From positions 1 to 64,000 of the forward strand of contig JALUXC010000023.1 in NCBI GenBank assembly GCA_027019165.1: a stretch of 64,000 nt of DNA. The letters run 5' to 3'. The translations under genes and the position numbers were made by a program. Source of the stretch: Pseudophaeobacter sp. (lineage in GTDB: Bacteria > Pseudomonadota > Alphaproteobacteria > Rhodobacterales > Rhodobacteraceae). Shown here one piece after another: positions 61,915-64,000 of the stretch. The stretch's first letter is position 1; each line of letters opens with the position of its first letter. The notes beneath the pieces were generated by a model. That model saw only the letters and a list, made by a program, of their open reading frames with translations, was not told the DNA's origin and did not search any database.

Positions 61915-63326
61915 TGGACCCTCGCGAAATCTTTTAGGCGGGTACGCATGATCCACATGAACAGGGCGACGATCACGAAACAGACCAGCGTGTAGGTAAA
62001 GGAATAAGCCGCGCCGACATTCGAGTTCTCGGATTCAAAGAACTTGTTGTAGATGGTCTGGCTGAACCATTCGGCCTGCAAGCCCCGGCTGATGATCCGG
62101 GGAACCGAAAAGGCCCCGGCCGCCAGCATGAAAGTGGCGATACATCCAACTGCAATACCCGGCTTGGAATGTGGGATGATGATACGGCGATGGACGCGCA
62201 GGGCACTGGCGCCCAGGTCCTTGGCGGCTTCGATCTGGTTTTTGTCAAGCGTCGACATAACGTTATAGATCGGAAACACCATGAACAGCACATAGGTGTA
62301 GACGATCACGACAAAAATCGTCCCCGGCATGCGTTTGAACTGGATCGGATCCTCGATCACACCGGCCCAGGTGAGGAACCCGTTGATCAGACCCTGATTG
62401 TCGATGATCGTGGTCCAGGCATAGACCCGCATCAACTCGACAATCGCATAGGGTATGACCAGTCCCAGAAACAGCCACATGGCCCGGTCCGGAGGCGTGG
62501 CCAGCGCCACCTTGTAGGCCATGGGGTAGCACAGAACCAAGGCCAGGGTGGTGGCCATGATTGCAAAAGAGAGCGTCCGGGTCAGTGTGATAAGACCGAT
62601 GCGTTCGTAGATCTCTCCATCCCGCTCGAACCTGAGCCCGACCAGGCCGAACAGCTGTTTGGACAGTTTGGCATCTTCGATCGCCCGCTGCTCTTGCGAC
62701 AGCGGGATCTGGCGGGCAGCGAACAGCCATTTGAAGTTCTGTGAGGTGTAGGGAAAGGCGCTCGATTCGACCTCTTTCAGCCTACCGTAAAGCGTTTCGG
62801 ACTGTTCGGCGATCTCCTTTGCGATTTCGATCTGTCTGGAGATCGGGTCGCTGTCTGACACGGCAAGAAGCGGCAGATCGTATAGCTCATTCAACCAGAC
62901 CTTGGTGCCGCCGTCCCGGACCATCTGTTTGCGGGTTGTCGCACGGTCGCATTGCAGGATGTAGGGGCGTGTCTTGCCAGTGGCCGCCCCCGTTGCCGAA
63001 GGAACAGCCATCCCTGAAGCCGAGGGTACCGCCATGGCAGATGCCGAGGGTACCGCCATGCCGGATGCCGACGGGATGGCAATGCCGCCATTTGCGCCGC
63101 TGCCCTCAACCGGCGTTTCAAAAGTCTGGAGAACCGAGATACAGGTATTGGCATCCTGCCTCAGGTTCAGCGCGATCGAAGAATCCAGTTGCCGCTTGGG
63201 CGCTGTTATCGCCCGCTCAAGCATCGTGAGTTGTGGCAGGATAATCAGCAGAATACCCCAAAGCGCCACTGCTCCGAAGAAGAGCGCGACCAGGCCGCGC
63301 CCATATCCGTTCACCAGCGATTTCAT
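61911..63326 (-). CDS. potB: ABC transporter permease, PotB-like, with expanded repeat-bearing periplasmic loop
   Basis: 471 aa, much longer than E. coli PotB (~275-285 aa). TM1 is near residues 12-32. A ~210-residue periplasmic insertion follows before the standard permease core ([27 protein letters not shown]..). The insertion has tandem 8-residue repeats ([16 protein letters not shown]) at about residues 80-110, encoded by 24-bp units at 62998-63087. EAA loop [26 protein letters not shown] is intact. Starts 4 nt inside the ATPase gene end and overlaps the PotC gene. Long loop role unknown. Confidence 0.88.
   Translation of the reverse strand: MKSLVNGYGRGLVALFFGAVALWGILLIILPQLTMLERAITAPKRQLDSSIALNLRQDANTCISVLQTFETPVEGSGANGGIAIPSASGMAVPSASAMAVPSASGMAVPSATGAATGKTRPYILQCDRATTRKQMVRDGGTKVWLNELYDLPLLAVSDSDPISRQIEIAKEIAEQSETLYGRLKEVESSAFPYTSQNFKWLFAARQIPLSQEQRAIEDAKLSKQLFGLVGLRFERDGEIYERIGLITLTRTLSFAIMATTLALVLCYPMAYKVALATPPDRAMWLFLGLVIPYAIVELMRVYAWTTIIDNQGLINGFLTWAGVIEDPIQFKRMPGTIFVVIVYTYVLFMVFPIYNVMSTLDKNQIEAAKDLGASALRVHRRIIIPHSKPGIAVGCIATFMLAAGAFSVPRIISRGLQAEWFSQTIYNKFFESENSNVGAAYSFTYTLVCFVIVALFMWIMRTRLKDFARVQ
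62998..63087. repeat. 24-bp tandem repeats inside potB-like gene
   Basis: Three full units at 62998-63021, 63022-63045 and 63046-63069 and a decayed fourth (63070-63087), each 24 bp with the core GAGGGTACCGCCATG. In frame they encode GMAVPSAS-type octapeptides, so copy-number change keeps the reading frame. Confidence 0.8.
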
Positions 63327-64000
63327 TGCGCTGCAAGCTCCTGACCGGTTTGCGCCAGCGGGCCTTTGGGCAAGACCACAGCCTGTTCGCAGGGAAAACG
63401 CACCGAAGCGTCGCTCTCCATGTCGATCTCCGCTCCGGTGTTGACCTGATGCATCGTCAGATTTGCGCCGGTGTTCGTGCGCAGCACGATGTTGACAAAG
63501 GAGCCTTCCAAGTCCCGGCGGACCGGCCGGGCGATCAAACGGTTCGTGTCCGGCGCTCGCGATGACGCCCAGACCAGTGCCTCCGGGCGCACAAAGAGCA
63601 TGGCCTCATCGCCGTCTTTCAGCCCGCAGGGATTGCGCCCGAGAAGACGGCCCTGCGCCGTTTCAATGACAGCCATGTCGCCATCAAGCCCGCAGACGCG
63701 ACCCTGCATCTGGTTGGCTTCGCCAACGAATGACGCGGCAAAGGCGGTACGCGGTTCAGAGTAGATCTCATCCCCCGTGCCGACCTGTTCGATCACGCCG
63801 TTGTTCATCACTGCGATGCGATCGGACATGGTCAGAGCCTCGCCCTGGTCATGAGTAATATAGATGAAGGTCACGCCGGTCTTTCGCTGGATTTCGCGCA
63901 GTTCGGCCCGCATGTGTTGGCGCAGCTTGAGGTCCAAGGCCGAGAGCGGCTCGTCCAGCAGCAGCACTGCCGGTTCCACCGCCAAAGCCCGGGCAATCGC
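63323..64000 (-). CDS. potA: ABC transporter ATP-binding protein, PotA-like (5' part outside window)
   Basis: C-terminal 225 residues; the gene continues past the right edge, so Walker A and the LSGGQ signature are not seen. Walker B region [21 protein letters not shown]-loop [24 protein letters not shown] and a TOBE domain ([35 protein letters not shown]). It overlaps the potB-like gene by 4 bp. The gene order potA, potB, potC with an unknown gene at the end is a standard polyamine-type importer lacking its binding-protein gene in this window. Confidence 0.92.
   Translation of the reverse strand, partial: AIARALAVEPAVLLLDEPLSALDLKLRQHMRAELREIQRKTGVTFIYITHDQGEALTMSDRIAVMNNGVIEQVGTGDEIYSEPRTAFAASFVGEANQMQGRVCGLDGDMAVIETAQGRLLGRNPCGLKDGDEAMLFVRPEALVWASSRAPDTNRLIARPVRRDLEGSFVNIVLRTNTGANLTMHQVNTGAEIDMESDASVRFPCEQAVVLPKGPLAQTGQELAAQ

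Overview
The window looks like chromosome from a marine alphaproteobacterium of the Rhodobacterales (Roseobacter-type). The evidence is high GC, long GTG/TTG/ATG-started operons with ATGA overlaps, an rpoE-chrR singlet-oxygen locus next to a cyclopropane-synthase-like/DUF1365 operon, a periplasmic-type formate dehydrogenase cluster with DUF3305/DUF3306/DUF6505 genes, and a LivFGMH transporter beside an Lrp regulator. Genus cannot be fixed from sequence reading alone. No CRISPR array, intact IS element or rRNA was seen; there is one tRNA (Met, CAT).

Layout. 1-424: left-edge partial reading frame, then tRNA-Met with its promoter. 592-12164 (minus): lytic transglycosylase, THUMP-type RNA methyltransferase, then a three-gene operon (LysM/FecR protein, 15-repeat PKD protein, membrane class III nucleotidyl cyclase). 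12592-20463 (minus): complete branched-chain-type ABC transporter (livFGMH plus binding protein), followed by enzymes related to the EutA/EutD/EutB trio of ectoine gene clusters (Asp/Glu-racemase type, M24 peptidase/hydrolase, PLP ammonia-lyase), with a divergent Lrp regulator at 20702. 21187-25822: SDR, epimerase, BASS symporter and flavin monooxygenase in an overlapping operon, with a divergent TetR gene and a palindromic operator. 25829-30022: LacI regulator, divergent gap with palindromes between them, and a GGDEF-EAL protein. 30166-38602: chrR-rpoE facing an eight-gene operon, with a TGATCC-N18-TA sigma-E promoter in each direction; by comparison with Rhodobacter sphaeroides this is the singlet-oxygen/furan fatty acid regulon.

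38678-56183: the formate dehydrogenase region. A histidine kinase converges on an NtrC-like regulator that lacks the GAFTGA loop. A 41-residue ORF, a WD40-cytochrome c, FDH gamma, beta and alpha, a TAT peptide, a TorD-like chaperone, DUF3306 and DUF3305 follow on the minus strand. A polyferredoxin, a TupA-like/cytochrome c protein, Mrp, a biotin/lipoate-ligase-like protein and DUF6505 complete it. Formate electrons would pass from the molybdopterin/4Fe-4S alpha subunit through the beta subunit to cytochrome b (gamma) or to the local c-type cytochromes, while the flanking genes supply assembly and control.

56297-59184: two SDRs and a divergent AraC regulator in visibly lower-GC DNA, probably acquired. 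59466-64000: TPR protein, small secreted protein, and a spermidine/putrescine-type ABC transporter (potA partial at the right edge, a potB-like permease with an expanded repeat-bearing loop, a potC-like permease) ending in an unknown conserved gene.

The most interesting items are the cyclase/PKD/FecR operon, the paired sigma-E promoters with the extended lipid operon, the TupA-like/cytochrome c fusion and GAFTGA-less regulator in the FDH locus, and the 24-bp repeats inside the PotB-like permease.
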